A stretch of DNA of 64,000 bases from Cucumibacter marinus DSM 18995 (GCF_000429865.1 NZ_KE386980.1:1079-65078), one strand, 5' to 3'. Shown: positions 26,472 to 36,079, numbered from the stretch's first letter. Notes: generated by a model not told the origin, from the sequence alone. Program-made: numbers and translations.

Positions 26472-26486
26472 ACTGATTGTATCAGT
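26472..26486. promoter_or_regulatory. inverted repeat, candidate GntR operator in the TRAP/lyase divergent promoter
   Basis: ACTGAT-TGT-ATCAGT is a perfect 6+6 inverted repeat in the AT-rich part of the 216-bp divergent region, 30 bases before the lyase start. A TTGACA hexamer lies at 26454-26459. The GntR regulator gene at 27467 is the obvious candidate to bind here. The operator differs from the palindrome at 20276. Confidence 0.5.
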
Positions 26487-26516
26487 CTTATATCCTGTTG
26501 AATTTGCGGAGAAAAA

Positions 26517-27431
26517 ATGTCGAATGCCGATCTAAAAGGGGTGATTACAGCCTCGCTGACTCCGGTCACAGCGCAGTTCGACGTGGATGGCGGGCGCCTC
26601 GCCGCTCATTGCCGCAGGCTGCTCGATGAGGGCTGCAGCTTTATCTCCGCATTCGGCACAACAGGGGAGGGGTCATCCCTTTCCACAGGCCAGAAAATCG
26701 ACGGGCTTGTGGCCTATCGCGAGGCGGGTGGACCACTCGACAAGCTCATTCCCGCGATCATGACATCCAAACTCGACGAGGCAGCGCGCTTGGTCGCCGC
26801 GAGCGCCGAAATGGGGTGCCGGGCCGTGCTCGTCCTGCCGCCCTATTACTACAACACCCCCACTGACGATGGCATCCTCGCCTTCTTCGACGCCATGCTC
26901 GAGCGCGCCGGCAATCCGGGCATCGACATGCTGCTCTATTCGATCCCGGTATTCTCCGGTGTGCCCTTCACCCCGTCACTGATCGACAGGCTGATCGCAC
27001 GCTTCGGCGAGCGGATCGTCGGGGTCAAGGATTCGACCGGCAGCCGCGAAAACGCCCTGATGCTCGCCGAGCGCTACCCCTCGCTCTCGATCTTCACCGG
27101 CGACGACCGGGTGATGCCGGAACTGGTGACAAAGGGCGGCGCCGGCATGATCGGCGGCATGCCGAATGTCTTCGCCGCCGATGCCTGTGCGGTCTACAGT
27201 GACCCGGCGTCGGAAGCGACCGCGCTGAAGCGCAAGCGGGCGGGGCAACGCATTGAAATCGTGGACTCCAATGGGTCTCTGGTTGTTCTCAAGGCCGCGA
27301 TTGCTGCACAATATGGTGACCCGGACTGGGCCCGCGTGGTGCCACCGCTGGTCGGCCTGGATCCGATTGCCCGCGCCGATGTCTTTGCAGCGCTCGCCGG
27401 CACGGGCTACGACCCGCAAGCGACGGACTGA
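26517..27431 (+). CDS. dihydrodipicolinate synthase/N-acetylneuraminate lyase family protein
   Basis: A 304-residue class I aldolase of the DapA/NanA family. The GTTGEGSS carboxylate motif is at 47-54, YYYNTP at about 110-115, the catalytic Tyr141 in LLYSIP, and the Schiff-base Lys171 in VGVKDSTG. The family includes DapA, sialic acid lyase, KDG aldolase and 2-keto-3-deoxy sugar-acid aldolases or dehydratases. Divergent from a TRAP transporter and followed by a GntR regulator, it is more likely a catabolic sugar-acid lyase than the lysine-pathway DapA. ATG preceded by GCGGAG. Confidence 0.9.
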   Translation: MSNADLKGVITASLTPVTAQFDVDGGRLAAHCRRLLDEGCSFISAFGTTGEGSSLSTGQKIDGLVAYREAGGPLDKLIPAIMTSKLDEAARLVAASAEMGCRAVLVLPPYYYNTPTDDGILAFFDAMLERAGNPGIDMLLYSIPVFSGVPFTPSLIDRLIARFGERIVGVKDSTGSRENALMLAERYPSLSIFTGDDRVMPELVTKGGAGMIGGMPNVFAADACAVYSDPASEATALKRKRAGQRIEIVDSNGSLVVLKAAIAAQYGDPDWARVVPPLVGLDPIARADVFAALAGTGYDPQATD

Positions 27432-27466
27432 GCGAATGGCCCTATCCGGGGCAGGGAGGACAGCAA

Positions 27467-28153
27467 ATGGCTGAGGTGCGCGGCATGCGCCGACACGACA
27501 GCGGCGACGGCGCCCGGCACGTGAAGATCACGGCTTATGAGCGGTTTCAGCAGGCCCTTTTGCAGGGGTTGCTGCGCCCCGGGCAGGTTGTCTCCCAAAA
27601 GGAACTCGTCTCCATGCTCGGCCTCTCCATCGGGGCACTGCGCGAGATCCTGCCACGGCTCGATGCCGAGGGCCTGCTGACCGTCATGCCCCAGCGCGGC
27701 ATCCAGATCACCGTGATCGATCTGCCCATGATCCGCGATGCCTTCCAGATGCGCATGGCCTTCGAGCGTGAAGCGACACTGACCGCCGTTGCCCGGCTGA
27801 GCGACGAGATCATCGCCGAACAGGAGGCACTGCATCGCGGCATTCTCGACCGTCTCGGCGATCATCCGACCCCCGAACTGCTCGATGAAGGCCAGAAGAT
27901 CGACACCGGATTTCATGACGTGCTTGTCGGCTGCACCGGCAATGAATTGCTGATCCAAGCCTATAATCTCAACTCGATCCGCATCCGGCTGATCAAGCTC
28001 GAGCACATTACCTTAAGCCCGACAACACTGCCATCCGCCTTTGCCGATCATCTGGCGGTCATCGAGGCGCTCAAGGTGCGGGACCGGCAGGGATCGGTCG
28101 AGGCTATTGAGGCCCATATCCGCAATGCCCGTGACCGGGCGATCGCTTTCTAG
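27467..28153 (+). CDS. GntR family (FCD) transcriptional regulator
   Basis: A 228-residue regulator with a winged HTH at about residues 20-80 (YERFQQALLQGLLRPGQVVSQKEL, then LGLSIGALREILPRLDAEGLL) and an FCD effector domain with histidines typical of the metal site (FHDVLVGC, DHLAVIEAL, EAHIRNA). GGGAGG stands 7 bases before ATG 27467. It lies between the lyase and the glycosidase genes on the same strand and probably responds to the acid imported by the TRAP system. Confidence 0.9.
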   Translation: MAEVRGMRRHDSGDGARHVKITAYERFQQALLQGLLRPGQVVSQKELVSMLGLSIGALREILPRLDAEGLLTVMPQRGIQITVIDLPMIRDAFQMRMAFEREATLTAVARLSDEIIAEQEALHRGILDRLGDHPTPELLDEGQKIDTGFHDVLVGCTGNELLIQAYNLNSIRIRLIKLEHITLSPTTLPSAFADHLAVIEALKVRDRQGSVEAIEAHIRNARDRAIAF

Positions 28154-28157
28154 GCTC

Positions 28158-30884
28158 ATGACCACGCTCAAACCGCACAGACTGCGCTGCGACCGGCTCG
28201 CCGCGCCGCAGGGCCTTGCCACGCGCATTCCCCGCTTTGGCTGGGCGCTGACAGGCGGCAATGAGGGCGCGGCCCAGACCGCATACGAGATTGCCGTCTC
28301 GGCCGATCCCGCTTCCCTCATGGATGGAAGAGCCAGCCATTGGGTTTCGGGAAAGCTGGCCTCGGATCAGACGCAATTCGTGCCCTATGCCGGCCAGCCG
28401 CTCGCCTCGGACGAAATCGTCCACTGGACGGTGCGGGTCTGGGACGAAAACGATCAGGTCTCGGATTGGGCCACCCCGCAATCCATCATGACCGGCCTTT
28501 TCGATCCCGATGACTGGCAAGCGGAATGGATCGCCCGCTATTTCGTCTTGCCTGCCGGGCGCGAAATCCCCGCCGACAATCTTTACGACAACCGCTGGCA
28601 GGCCCGGCCGGCCGACCATCTGCGCCGCGATTTCCAGACCCGCGAGCGTCCTGTCCGCGCCACTGCCTATGTCACCGCTCTCGGACTTTACGAGCTCTAT
28701 ATCAATGGCTTGCGGATCGGTGACGAGGTCATGGCCCCAGGCTGGACCGACTACCACCAGCGCGCCATCTATCAGAGCTTCGATGTCACTGAAGAAATCC
28801 GCGATGGCGCCAACGCCATCGGCGCGCTGATCGGCGAGGGCTGGTATTCCGGTCGCGTTGGTCACAATCAGCGCCGCGCCGGAAACCACTATGGTGGCCG
28901 CCCGGCCTTTTTGTGCCAGCTTCACCTGCATTACGCCGACGGCACCATCGAACGCATCATCACCGATGGCGAGTGGAAGACCCGCCAGGGACCGGTCTGC
29001 TACAGCGATTTCCTGATGGGTGAGCATTATGACGCCCGCCTCGAGATCGAGAGCTGGTCGGAGCCCGGCCATGATGATTCCGGCTGGCAACCGGTCGAGG
29101 TCTTCACCCCGGAACCGCGCCCACCGCTGCTCACCCCGCCCAAATCGCCGCCGGTTCGCGAAGTCTATGAACTCCCCGGCCGGATCACCGGTCAGGCCCC
29201 GTCAGGCGAATGGATCGTCGATTTCCGGCAGAACTTCGCGGGCTATTGCCGCCTCGACATTTCGGGTGCCAAACCGGGTGACCGGTTCACGCTGCGCCAT
29301 GGCGAAACCCTCGACGAAGACGGCAATCTCTACACCGCCAATCTGCGCCACGCGGTGGCGACGGATCATTACACCGCCAAAGGCGACGCGCATGGCGAGA
29401 GCTTTAAGCCCCGTTTCACTTTTCACGGCTTCCGCTATGTCGCGCTGACCCTGCCCGAGGGAATGGACCCCGAAACGCTCAGGCTCACCGGTATTGCGCT
29501 TTTCTCGGATCTTGAAGAGACCGGCCACATCGAGACCGGCAGCGAACTGGTCAATCGGCTCGTCTCCAATATCGAGTGGAGCCAGCGGGGCAATTTCCTT
29601 TCCGTACCCACCGATTGTCCGCAACGCGACGAGAGGCTGGGCTGGAGCGCGGACGCGCAGGTCTTCTGGCGCACCGCCGGCTACAACATGGATGTGTCAG
29701 GCTTTTTCGCCAAATGGCTCGACGATATCATCGATGCCCAGCTCGCCGATGGCGCTTTCACTGACATCGCGCCCTCGCGCCCGCTCAATCCTTATCGTCA
29801 GACCGCCCAGCCCGGGGCGCCGGGCTGGGGTGATGGACCGGTCATCATGGTCTGGCAGCAGTATCTGCGCTACGGCGATCGTGGCCTTCTCGAAAGCGCC
29901 TATCCCGCCCTCAAGCGCTGGATGGCCCATATCGCAGGGGCCAATCCCGACCATCTGCGCGTCAATGCGGTCTACAACAACTATGGCGACTGGCTGAGTG
30001 TTGGCCCGGCCTCCGACCGCACCATGGTCGGCACCGCCTATTGGGTTTTCGTCGCCGACCTGATGGTGAAGATTGCCAAAGTGCTGGGGGAGGACGAGGA
30101 CGCGACCCTTTATGCCGGCCAGGCGACAGACGTGCGCGCCGCCCTCATCGACGCCTTCGTCGCTGAAGACACCCGCATCACCGGCGACACCCAGACCGCC
30201 TACCTGTTGGCGCTCGATTTCGATATCTTGCCAGCGGACCGGCGCGCCGCGGCCCGCGCCTATCTCATCGAAAAACTCGACGAGGCGGACGGCCATCTGC
30301 AGACAGGGTTCCTTGGGGTCAAACACCTGCTCCCGGTGCTTTCGGATATTGGCGAACCGGGCCGTGCCTACGACCTGCTGCTCAAGGATACCTATCCGAG
30401 CTGGGGCTTCTCGATCCGGCACGGTGCCACAACGATCTGGGAGCGATGGGATGGCTGGACGCCGGAACACGGGTTCCAGAGCGCCAACATGAACTCCTTC
30501 AACCACTACGCCTATGGCAGCGTCGGCGAATGGCTTTATGCGCGCATGGCCGGCATCGATTGGGACGAGGCCGATCCGGGGTTCCGTACCATCCGCATGC
30601 GGCCGCTCTTCGATCCCCGCATTGGCTGGGTGAAGGCGCAATACGATGCGCCGGTCGGGCGCATTGAAAGCGCCTGGCAGCATACCGGCCACTCGGTGGA
30701 ATGGTCGATCGCCATCCCGCCGGGCTGCAAGGCTGACATCGAACTGCCCTGTGCCGAAAGCGCCATCACCTTTGATGGCCGGCCTCTCACCGGTTGTGAG
30801 ACTGCTGAAGGCACGACCCGCTTCACCGCCAATGCCGGCCCGCATCGGGTCGTGATCAGGACCGATAAGGATATCCCCGCGTGA
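28158..30884 (+). CDS. alpha-L-rhamnosidase, glycoside hydrolase family 78
   Basis: A 908-residue GH78 enzyme with N-terminal beta-sandwich domains (FGW-type start, WTVRVWDENDQVSDW, the Bac_rhamnosid segments) and an (alpha/alpha)6 catalytic barrel. The motif DCPQRDERLGW begins at Asp486; Glu492 is the probable general acid, and Glu762 in TIWERWDGW the probable base. It removes terminal alpha-L-rhamnose from glycans or glycosides. No signal peptide is present, so it would act in the cytoplasm on imported oligosaccharides. ATG 28158 lies 4 bases after the GntR stop. Confidence 0.93.
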   Translation: MTTLKPHRLRCDRLAAPQGLATRIPRFGWALTGGNEGAAQTAYEIAVSADPASLMDGRASHWVSGKLASDQTQFVPYAGQPLASDEIVHWTVRVWDENDQVSDWATPQSIMTGLFDPDDWQAEWIARYFVLPAGREIPADNLYDNRWQARPADHLRRDFQTRERPVRATAYVTALGLYELYINGLRIGDEVMAPGWTDYHQRAIYQSFDVTEEIRDGANAIGALIGEGWYSGRVGHNQRRAGNHYGGRPAFLCQLHLHYADGTIERIITDGEWKTRQGPVCYSDFLMGEHYDARLEIESWSEPGHDDSGWQPVEVFTPEPRPPLLTPPKSPPVREVYELPGRITGQAPSGEWIVDFRQNFAGYCRLDISGAKPGDRFTLRHGETLDEDGNLYTANLRHAVATDHYTAKGDAHGESFKPRFTFHGFRYVALTLPEGMDPETLRLTGIALFSDLEETGHIETGSELVNRLVSNIEWSQRGNFLSVPTDCPQRDERLGWSADAQVFWRTAGYNMDVSGFFAKWLDDIIDAQLADGAFTDIAPSRPLNPYRQTAQPGAPGWGDGPVIMVWQQYLRYGDRGLLESAYPALKRWMAHIAGANPDHLRVNAVYNNYGDWLSVGPASDRTMVGTAYWVFVADLMVKIAKVLGEDEDATLYAGQATDVRAALIDAFVAEDTRITGDTQTAYLLALDFDILPADRRAAARAYLIEKLDEADGHLQTGFLGVKHLLPVLSDIGEPGRAYDLLLKDTYPSWGFSIRHGATTIWERWDGWTPEHGFQSANMNSFNHYAYGSVGEWLYARMAGIDWDEADPGFRTIRMRPLFDPRIGWVKAQYDAPVGRIESAWQHTGHSVEWSIAIPPGCKADIELPCAESAITFDGRPLTGCETAEGTTRFTANAGPHRVVIRTDKDIPA

Positions 30885-33295
30885 CCGACACTTCCGCCTC
30901 AGGCGATTTCACCCTGCACCTGATCGGCAATGCTCATCTCGACCCCGTCTGGCTCTGGCGCTGGCAAGAAGGTTGCGCCGAGGCGATCGGCACCTGCTGG
31001 GCCGCAATCGATCGGTTGGAAGAGGGCGAAGGCTTTATCTTCACCAAGGGCGAAGCCCACATCTATGACTGGATCGAACGGCTCGATCCCGACCTGTTCG
31101 CTCGTATCCGCCACTATGTCGGCGAAGGGCGCTGGAAGATCGTCAATGGCTGGTGGATCCAGCCCGACTGCAACGTCCCTTCAGGTGAATCGGTCATTCG
31201 CCAGGCGCTCTACGGCAAGCGCTACTTCAAAGAGAAGTTCGGGCTCGACGTGCCTGCCGGCTACAATGTCGACAGCTTCGGGCATCCGGGCACTTTCCCC
31301 ATGTTGCTGCGGCACACGGGGTCAGACAGCTACACCTTCATGCGGCCCGGTCCCCACGAAATGGAATTGCCCGCCGAGCTGTTCGACTGGGCCTCGCGCG
31401 ACGGCTCGAGTGTTACCGCTTTCCGCATTCAGGGCGCCTACAACACGTCGAAGCGCGAGACGCCGCTGCCGGTCAAGATCGACCAGCACTACGAAATGGC
31501 ATCCGGGGCTGGCCATCCCTTCATGTGCTTTTACGGGGTCGGCAATCACGGCGGCGCGCCGACCATCGAAAACATCGAAGAGATCGAGCGCCGGCTTGCG
31601 GCGGGTGAAAACCTCGCCTTTTCCGATCCCGACCGCTTTTATGACGAGGTCCGGCCACTCGACAAACCCCGCGTTGAAGGCGAGCTCCAGTTCCATGCCA
31701 TTGGCTGCTACGCCGTCGCCAGCGATCTCAAGTCGCTCAACCGACGCGCTGAATCCCTGCTCGAACAGTCCGAGGCTGCGGCAACCCTGGCGCATCGTGA
31801 AACAGGCGCTGCCTATCCCCGTGCCGAGTTCGAGGCGCTGTGGCGGCGGCTCCTGTTCAACCAGTTCCACGACACGCTTGGCGGCACGAGCCTTGAAAGC
31901 GCCTGCGAGGATTCGGTCCACGAACTCGGCGCTGTCATCACCGGCGCGGAAGACCTGCTCAACACCGCCGTCCGCCAACTCGGCCAGACCATCAAAAAGT
32001 CTGCCCATCCCACCGAAGCGACCTTCCTCGTGATGAATTTCTCCGGGTCCGATTTCGACGCCATGGTTGAGGCCGAACCCTGGGTCGACAAGGACAATGT
32101 CTCCCGCCGGATCCTGATGGATGAGGATGGGCAGTCGATCCCGTTCCAATATGCCGACCCTCACGGCAAGACGACCGGTCTGCAGCGCATCACCTTTCCG
32201 CTCAGCGTGCCCGCCTTCGGCTATCGCACCTTGTGCTTCGCCGTCGATGAGGCCCACGGCGCTTCTGCGCCCGGCGTTTCGTTCGGCACACCCGCTGAGC
32301 CCGAATATCGCTATGAAACAGAGGCTTATCGCCTCGCGTTGAATCCCGATACCGGGGCGATTTCGCGCCTCGAAAACAAGGCCGATGGCACGGTCCTCAT
32401 CGAAGGCGAAGGCCACCTCGCCACCATCGTGGAAGACCAGACCGACACCTGGAGCCATGGCGCCGACCGCTTCGGCACCACCGGCGAAACCATGCGACTG
32501 GTTTCCGTTCTCGAACTCGAAAACGGTCCTGTTCGCAAGGTGTTGGAGGTAACGGTTGCCGCCTCGGATTCACGCATGCACACGCGCATCGTGCTGCCGG
32601 AGGACCCGACGCTGCCGGTCGAACTGCGGGTCCGGCTGCACTGGCGCGAACAGCGCAAATTGCTGCGTCTCTCCTATCCGGTCGGGGCAAACCGTTTCGA
32701 ATATGAAGTGCCTGCAGGCTGGGAGGCCCGGCCGGCCAATGGCAGCGAAGTGCCGGGCCAGCGCTGGGTGCGCGCGGTCGGCGAGGGCGGTACGGTCGCC
32801 ATTGCCAACACCGCGAAATACTCCTACGCGGCGCAGGACGGCACCCTCTACATCACCGCGATCCGCTCGCCGGTCTATGCTCATCACGATCCCATTCCCG
32901 TCGAGCCCGGCGCCAGCTACGCCTATATGGATCAGGGCGAGCATCGGTTCACGATTGCGCTGCTCGGCGCCCGTGAAATTTCACGAAAGTCCTGCCACAA
33001 GCTCGCGGAAAATCTCAACAAACCGCCGGTGACCACCCCTCATGTCGCCCGCAATGGCACCGCGCCGCATGCCGGGCAATGGCTTACTGCGGATGCCGGG
33101 CAGGGCGCCGTGACCGCGCTCAAACTGGCCGAAGGTCTCGATGGCGCCATCATCCGCGCGGTCAATCTCGGGGATCGGCCTGCGGCGCTGACCCTTGCAG
33201 GCACAACGCTGCCCATCCGTCCCCGCGGCCTAGTCTCCGCTCGGCTTGATGATGCCGGCCTGACCGAGGTGGACGGTCTCGAGCGATCCCTGTAG
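30881..33295 (+). CDS. alpha-mannosidase, glycoside hydrolase family 38
   Basis: An 804-residue GH38 enzyme. The zinc motif NAHLDPVWLWRW provides His19 and Asp21, the nucleophile is Asp131 in YNVDSFGHPGTFPMLL, and the downstream helical and beta domains are complete. It hydrolyses alpha-mannosides, probably short imported oligosaccharides, since no signal peptide is visible. GTG 30881 overlaps the GH78 stop by four bases (GTGA), so the two glycosidases are co-translated. It ends the operon; the convergent histidine kinase begins its 3' end 108 bases on. Confidence 0.93.
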   Translation: MTDTSASGDFTLHLIGNAHLDPVWLWRWQEGCAEAIGTCWAAIDRLEEGEGFIFTKGEAHIYDWIERLDPDLFARIRHYVGEGRWKIVNGWWIQPDCNVPSGESVIRQALYGKRYFKEKFGLDVPAGYNVDSFGHPGTFPMLLRHTGSDSYTFMRPGPHEMELPAELFDWASRDGSSVTAFRIQGAYNTSKRETPLPVKIDQHYEMASGAGHPFMCFYGVGNHGGAPTIENIEEIERRLAAGENLAFSDPDRFYDEVRPLDKPRVEGELQFHAIGCYAVASDLKSLNRRAESLLEQSEAAATLAHRETGAAYPRAEFEALWRRLLFNQFHDTLGGTSLESACEDSVHELGAVITGAEDLLNTAVRQLGQTIKKSAHPTEATFLVMNFSGSDFDAMVEAEPWVDKDNVSRRILMDEDGQSIPFQYADPHGKTTGLQRITFPLSVPAFGYRTLCFAVDEAHGASAPGVSFGTPAEPEYRYETEAYRLALNPDTGAISRLENKADGTVLIEGEGHLATIVEDQTDTWSHGADRFGTTGETMRLVSVLELENGPVRKVLEVTVAASDSRMHTRIVLPEDPTLPVELRVRLHWREQRKLLRLSYPVGANRFEYEVPAGWEARPANGSEVPGQRWVRAVGEGGTVAIANTAKYSYAAQDGTLYITAIRSPVYAHHDPIPVEPGASYAYMDQGEHRFTIALLGAREISRKSCHKLAENLNKPPVTTPHVARNGTAPHAGQWLTADAGQGAVTALKLAEGLDGAIIRAVNLGDRPAALTLAGTTLPIRPRGLVSARLDDAGLTEVDGLERSL

Positions 33296-33402
33296 ACCGA
33301 TTGGCGCAACGCAGCGTGCTGTTCGATCTGCGGCTAATCCTGGCAACCCTGTCTGGCCGCGGGCAGGGCGATCGCATCGATTCCGGCAGCACCGGCCGCT
33401 GA

Positions 33403-34755
33403 TCAAAGCGGCGGCAGGGTGATCACCGCCTCGAATCCGTCTGTCCGCCCGGCCGCGGGCGAATGCAGCGTCAGCCGCCCGCCGCTCTGCTCCATGATGC
33501 TGCGCACAATGGCGAGGCCGAGACCGGTGCCGCTCGCCGCCGTCTCACCGCGTACAAACGGCTCCCCCAGCATCGCAAGCTGATCGGCCGGCACAACCGG
33601 GCCGTCATTGACGACGCTGATGGTTTCCGTGTCCGCCGTCACCGCGACAACGCTTCCCGCCGCGCCATGCTTGAGCGCGTTCTCGATCAGGTTCCGCAAG
33701 GCAATGGCAAAGGCATCTGCATCCATTCTGGCGGTCAACCGCGCATCGGGCGTGACCGTTAGCGCAACTCGCTTTGGGTGGTCGGGCAGGCGTCCAAGAT
33801 CGCCGATGACGATATCGAGCGCCGGCCTCAGGTCGACCGGCTTGTCGCTGCGCGCAAATCCGGCCTCGAGCCGCGAGAGCTGCAGGAGTTTCTCCGACAG
33901 GTCCGAGAGATGCCTGAGCGCCTTCTCGATGTCCTCGATCCGGCCCTTCGCAGGATGATCGCCGATCTCGACCGCCAGTCGCTGGGTTTGGGCCAGCGCG
34001 CCGGCGATCGGGGTGCGCAATTCATGGGCGCTGCTGGCCGCAAAGGCCCGCTCGGCGTCGAGCGCTGCCCGCAGCCGGTCGAGCAGCCCCGCCACGGCCT
34101 CCGCAATCGGCGCCAGCTCGGCCGGGTGACCGTCGGTGCTCGGCGGCGACAGGTCCCGTCCGTCGCGTTTCTCGATATCGGTCTTGAGCCGCTCCACCGG
34201 CCGCATCGCCAGTCGCACCGCAAACCAGATCCCCGCAAGGATCAGCGGGATGAGCCCCGCCAGCGGCCAGGTGAGGGTGATAACGCTGTCTCTGAGCGCT
34301 TCCGAGCGGTGGTTGGTGCGCTCCACCATGATGATCGAATAACCGGACCGCCGATCCGTCAGGGTGAAGGCGCGCTTGCCCTCGATATCCGCAAACCCCT
34401 CGCGTGCGGTGAGCTGGCTGAGGCCGTCCGGCGCGTCCTCTGCGGCCACCACGATCCGTCCCGACCTGTCGCGTACGGCATAGGTGAAGAACGCCTCATC
34501 GTCTTCAAGCCGTGAGACCCGGTATTCATCGCGCTCCTCGCGATCTTCGGGCTCCCTGAGATCGTGCACCGCCAGCGGCAGCAGCCGGAACGCGCTCTGC
34601 TTGAGGCTTTCATCGAACGCCTCATTGAGTTCGCCCTGCAGCACATAGGCGGCAATTGCCGCCGCCCCGACCCATAACAGGGCCGTGCCGAGCGCCAGCC
34701 CGACCGCCAGCCGGATGGCGATCGAGGGCCGTCTCTGACGCGCGCGGTCAGCCAT
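33403..34755 (-). CDS. sensor histidine kinase (OmpR-partner class)
   Basis: A 450-residue inner-membrane kinase: helices at about 12-38 and 158-182 enclose a periplasmic domain of about 120 residues, followed by HAMP, the DHp helix with SSAHELRTP (His244) and an ATPase domain with N, G1 (VNDGP) and GTGLGLAIV boxes. ATG 34755 overlaps the response regulator stop by 8 bases; a longer upstream frame would run into that gene. It probably controls the divergent DUF2271/PepSY/ApbE genes, a common pairing. Confidence 0.93.
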   Translation of the reverse strand: MADRARQRRPSIAIRLAVGLALGTALLWVGAAAIAAYVLQGELNEAFDESLKQSAFRLLPLAVHDLREPEDREERDEYRVSRLEDDEAFFTYAVRDRSGRIVVAAEDAPDGLSQLTAREGFADIEGKRAFTLTDRRSGYSIIMVERTNHRSEALRDSVITLTWPLAGLIPLILAGIWFAVRLAMRPVERLKTDIEKRDGRDLSPPSTDGHPAELAPIAEAVAGLLDRLRAALDAERAFAASSAHELRTPIAGALAQTQRLAVEIGDHPAKGRIEDIEKALRHLSDLSEKLLQLSRLEAGFARSDKPVDLRPALDIVIGDLGRLPDHPKRVALTVTPDARLTARMDADAFAIALRNLIENALKHGAAGSVVAVTADTETISVVNDGPVVPADQLAMLGEPFVRGETAASGTGLGLAIVRSIMEQSGGRLTLHSPAAGRTDGFEAVITLPPL

Positions 34756-35413
34756 CCCGGCTCTCCACCGCATAGCCGAGCCCGCGCGCCGTGGTGATGA
34801 ATTCACGCCCGAGCTTCTTTCTCAGCCGGCTCACATAGACCTCCACCGCATTGCTCTCGATCTCCGCCCCGAAGGCGTAGAGCGAATCTTCGATCTGGTC
34901 CTTGCCGACCACCGCGCCCCGGTTGCGCACCAGCTTCTCGACAACCGCCCATTCCCGTGCCGTCAGGGTCACCGGCTTGCCCTGACGCGTCACTGTCTTG
35001 CGCCCGAAATCGACCGTCACGTCGCCAATGGCGATGCCGGGCAGGGGCGTGTTGCCATAGCGCCGGGCGACCGCTGCCAGCCTGGCGCTCATCTCGGAGA
35101 GGTCGAAGGGTTTGACAAGATAATCGTCCGCCCCCGAATTCAGCCCCTCGATCCGCACTGCCACCTGGTCCTGCGCGGTCAGGATGATCACCGGCATATC
35201 CTTGCCTTCATCGCGCAGCGCCTTGAGCAGATCGAGCCCGCGCCCATCCGGCAGGTTGAGGTCGAGCAGGACGAGTTCATATCCGACGCTGTCTATGGCC
35301 GCCCGCGCCTCGTCGAGCCGCATCAGCCAGTCGACTCCGTGCCCGTCTGCCGCGACATGATCGCGAATGGCCGCGCCGAGCACGGCATCGTCTTCAATCA
35401 GCAGAATGCGCAA
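34748..35413 (-). CDS. OmpR/PhoB family response regulator
   Basis: A 221-residue two-domain regulator. The receiver domain has the acidic pair EDD (8-9), phosphorylation site Asp51 (LLDLNLPDGRG), and Lys in YLVKPF. The C-terminal winged helix contains the trans_reg_C pattern (LTAREWAVVEKLVRNRG, NAVEVYVSRLRKKLG). The start is TTG 35413 with GGAGG 7 bases upstream; the longer frame from 35467 has no similarity. It is the first gene of the two-component operon and divergent from the DUF2271 gene. Confidence 0.92.
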   Translation of the reverse strand: MRILLIEDDAVLGAAIRDHVAADGHGVDWLMRLDEARAAIDSVGYELVLLDLNLPDGRGLDLLKALRDEGKDMPVIILTAQDQVAVRIEGLNSGADDYLVKPFDLSEMSARLAAVARRYGNTPLPGIAIGDVTVDFGRKTVTRQGKPVTLTAREWAVVEKLVRNRGAVVGKDQIEDSLYAFGAEIESNAVEVYVSRLRKKLGREFITTARGLGYAVESRDG

Positions 35414-35490
35414 GAGCCCCTCCTGGCGCGTTTGACCGCCGAAATTCGCATCCGAAGCTGACAGCAAGCTGAAGGGATTTTTGCTTCCGC

Positions 35491-35506
35491 TTCAGGGTGG
35501 CGTCAG
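35491..35506 (+). promoter_or_regulatory. TTCAG-N6-GTCAG direct repeat, candidate OmpR-family binding site
   Basis: Two near-identical pentamers with an 11-bp period lie 52 bases before the DUF2271 start, in the divergent region between the response regulator and its presumed targets. An 11-bp direct repeat is the usual layout for OmpR/PhoB-type regulators. A further CTGAAG on the opposite arm at 35469-35474 forms a looser inverted repeat. Confidence 0.45.
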
Positions 35507-35557
35507 CTTCCCGTGTTCGGATGAGACCATCGAAACAACACCTTACAGGTCCATCCC

Positions 35558-36043
35558 ATGTTGTCACCTACCGTCAAGACCCTTGGTGCCGCGCTCATTG
35601 GCACCACCGCGCTCGTCGCGCCGGCCCTGGCGCAGGCGCGCGAAGTCACCCTCAACGTCCAGATGGAACAATATCGCGGTCCAGCCGCCTATTTCGCCAT
35701 ATACCTCACCGATCCCGCCGGCAACTACGCCTCCACCCTCTGGCTCGCCGGCACCAAATCCAAATACCAGCGCCACCTGCGGGGCTGGGCCCGCGCCATT
35801 TCCTCGGCCGGTGGCCGCGTCGACGGCATCTCCGGCGCCAGCGTCGGCTCGGGCCGCCAGCTCTCGGTGTCCCTCAACATCTCCGATGCATTGATCGACG
35901 CCGGCTACACCATCCATGTCGACACCGCCGTCGAGGATCATCGGGATGCCCGAGACGCGATCGTCGCCCCGCTGTCGAGCGCCATCGCCGGCCAGCCCCA
36001 GACAGGCAACGGCCATATGCGCGCGCTCACCGTCAACATGTAA
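35558..36043 (+). CDS. DUF2271 exported protein with candidate flavinylation motif
   Basis: A 161-residue protein with a signal peptide (cut expected after ALA, about residue 25) and a DUF2271 domain recognised by the YLTDPAGNYASTLWLAG and HLRGWARA blocks. Residues 89-95 read DGISGAS, closely resembling the D-x-x-S-G-A-T site at which ApbE attaches FMN in NqrC, RnfG and FMN-binding domains; Ser95 would be the acceptor. An ApbE gene is two genes downstream. It would be the periplasmic electron carrier or acceptor of the PepSY reductase. Confidence 0.85.
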   Translation: MLSPTVKTLGAALIGTTALVAPALAQAREVTLNVQMEQYRGPAAYFAIYLTDPAGNYASTLWLAGTKSKYQRHLRGWARAISSAGGRVDGISGASVGSGRQLSVSLNISDALIDAGYTIHVDTAVEDHRDARDAIVAPLSSAIAGQPQTGNGHMRALTVNM

Positions 36044-36079
36044 CCCCCCTTTTCGAGTTCGTCCCGGAGGTGATCCGCC

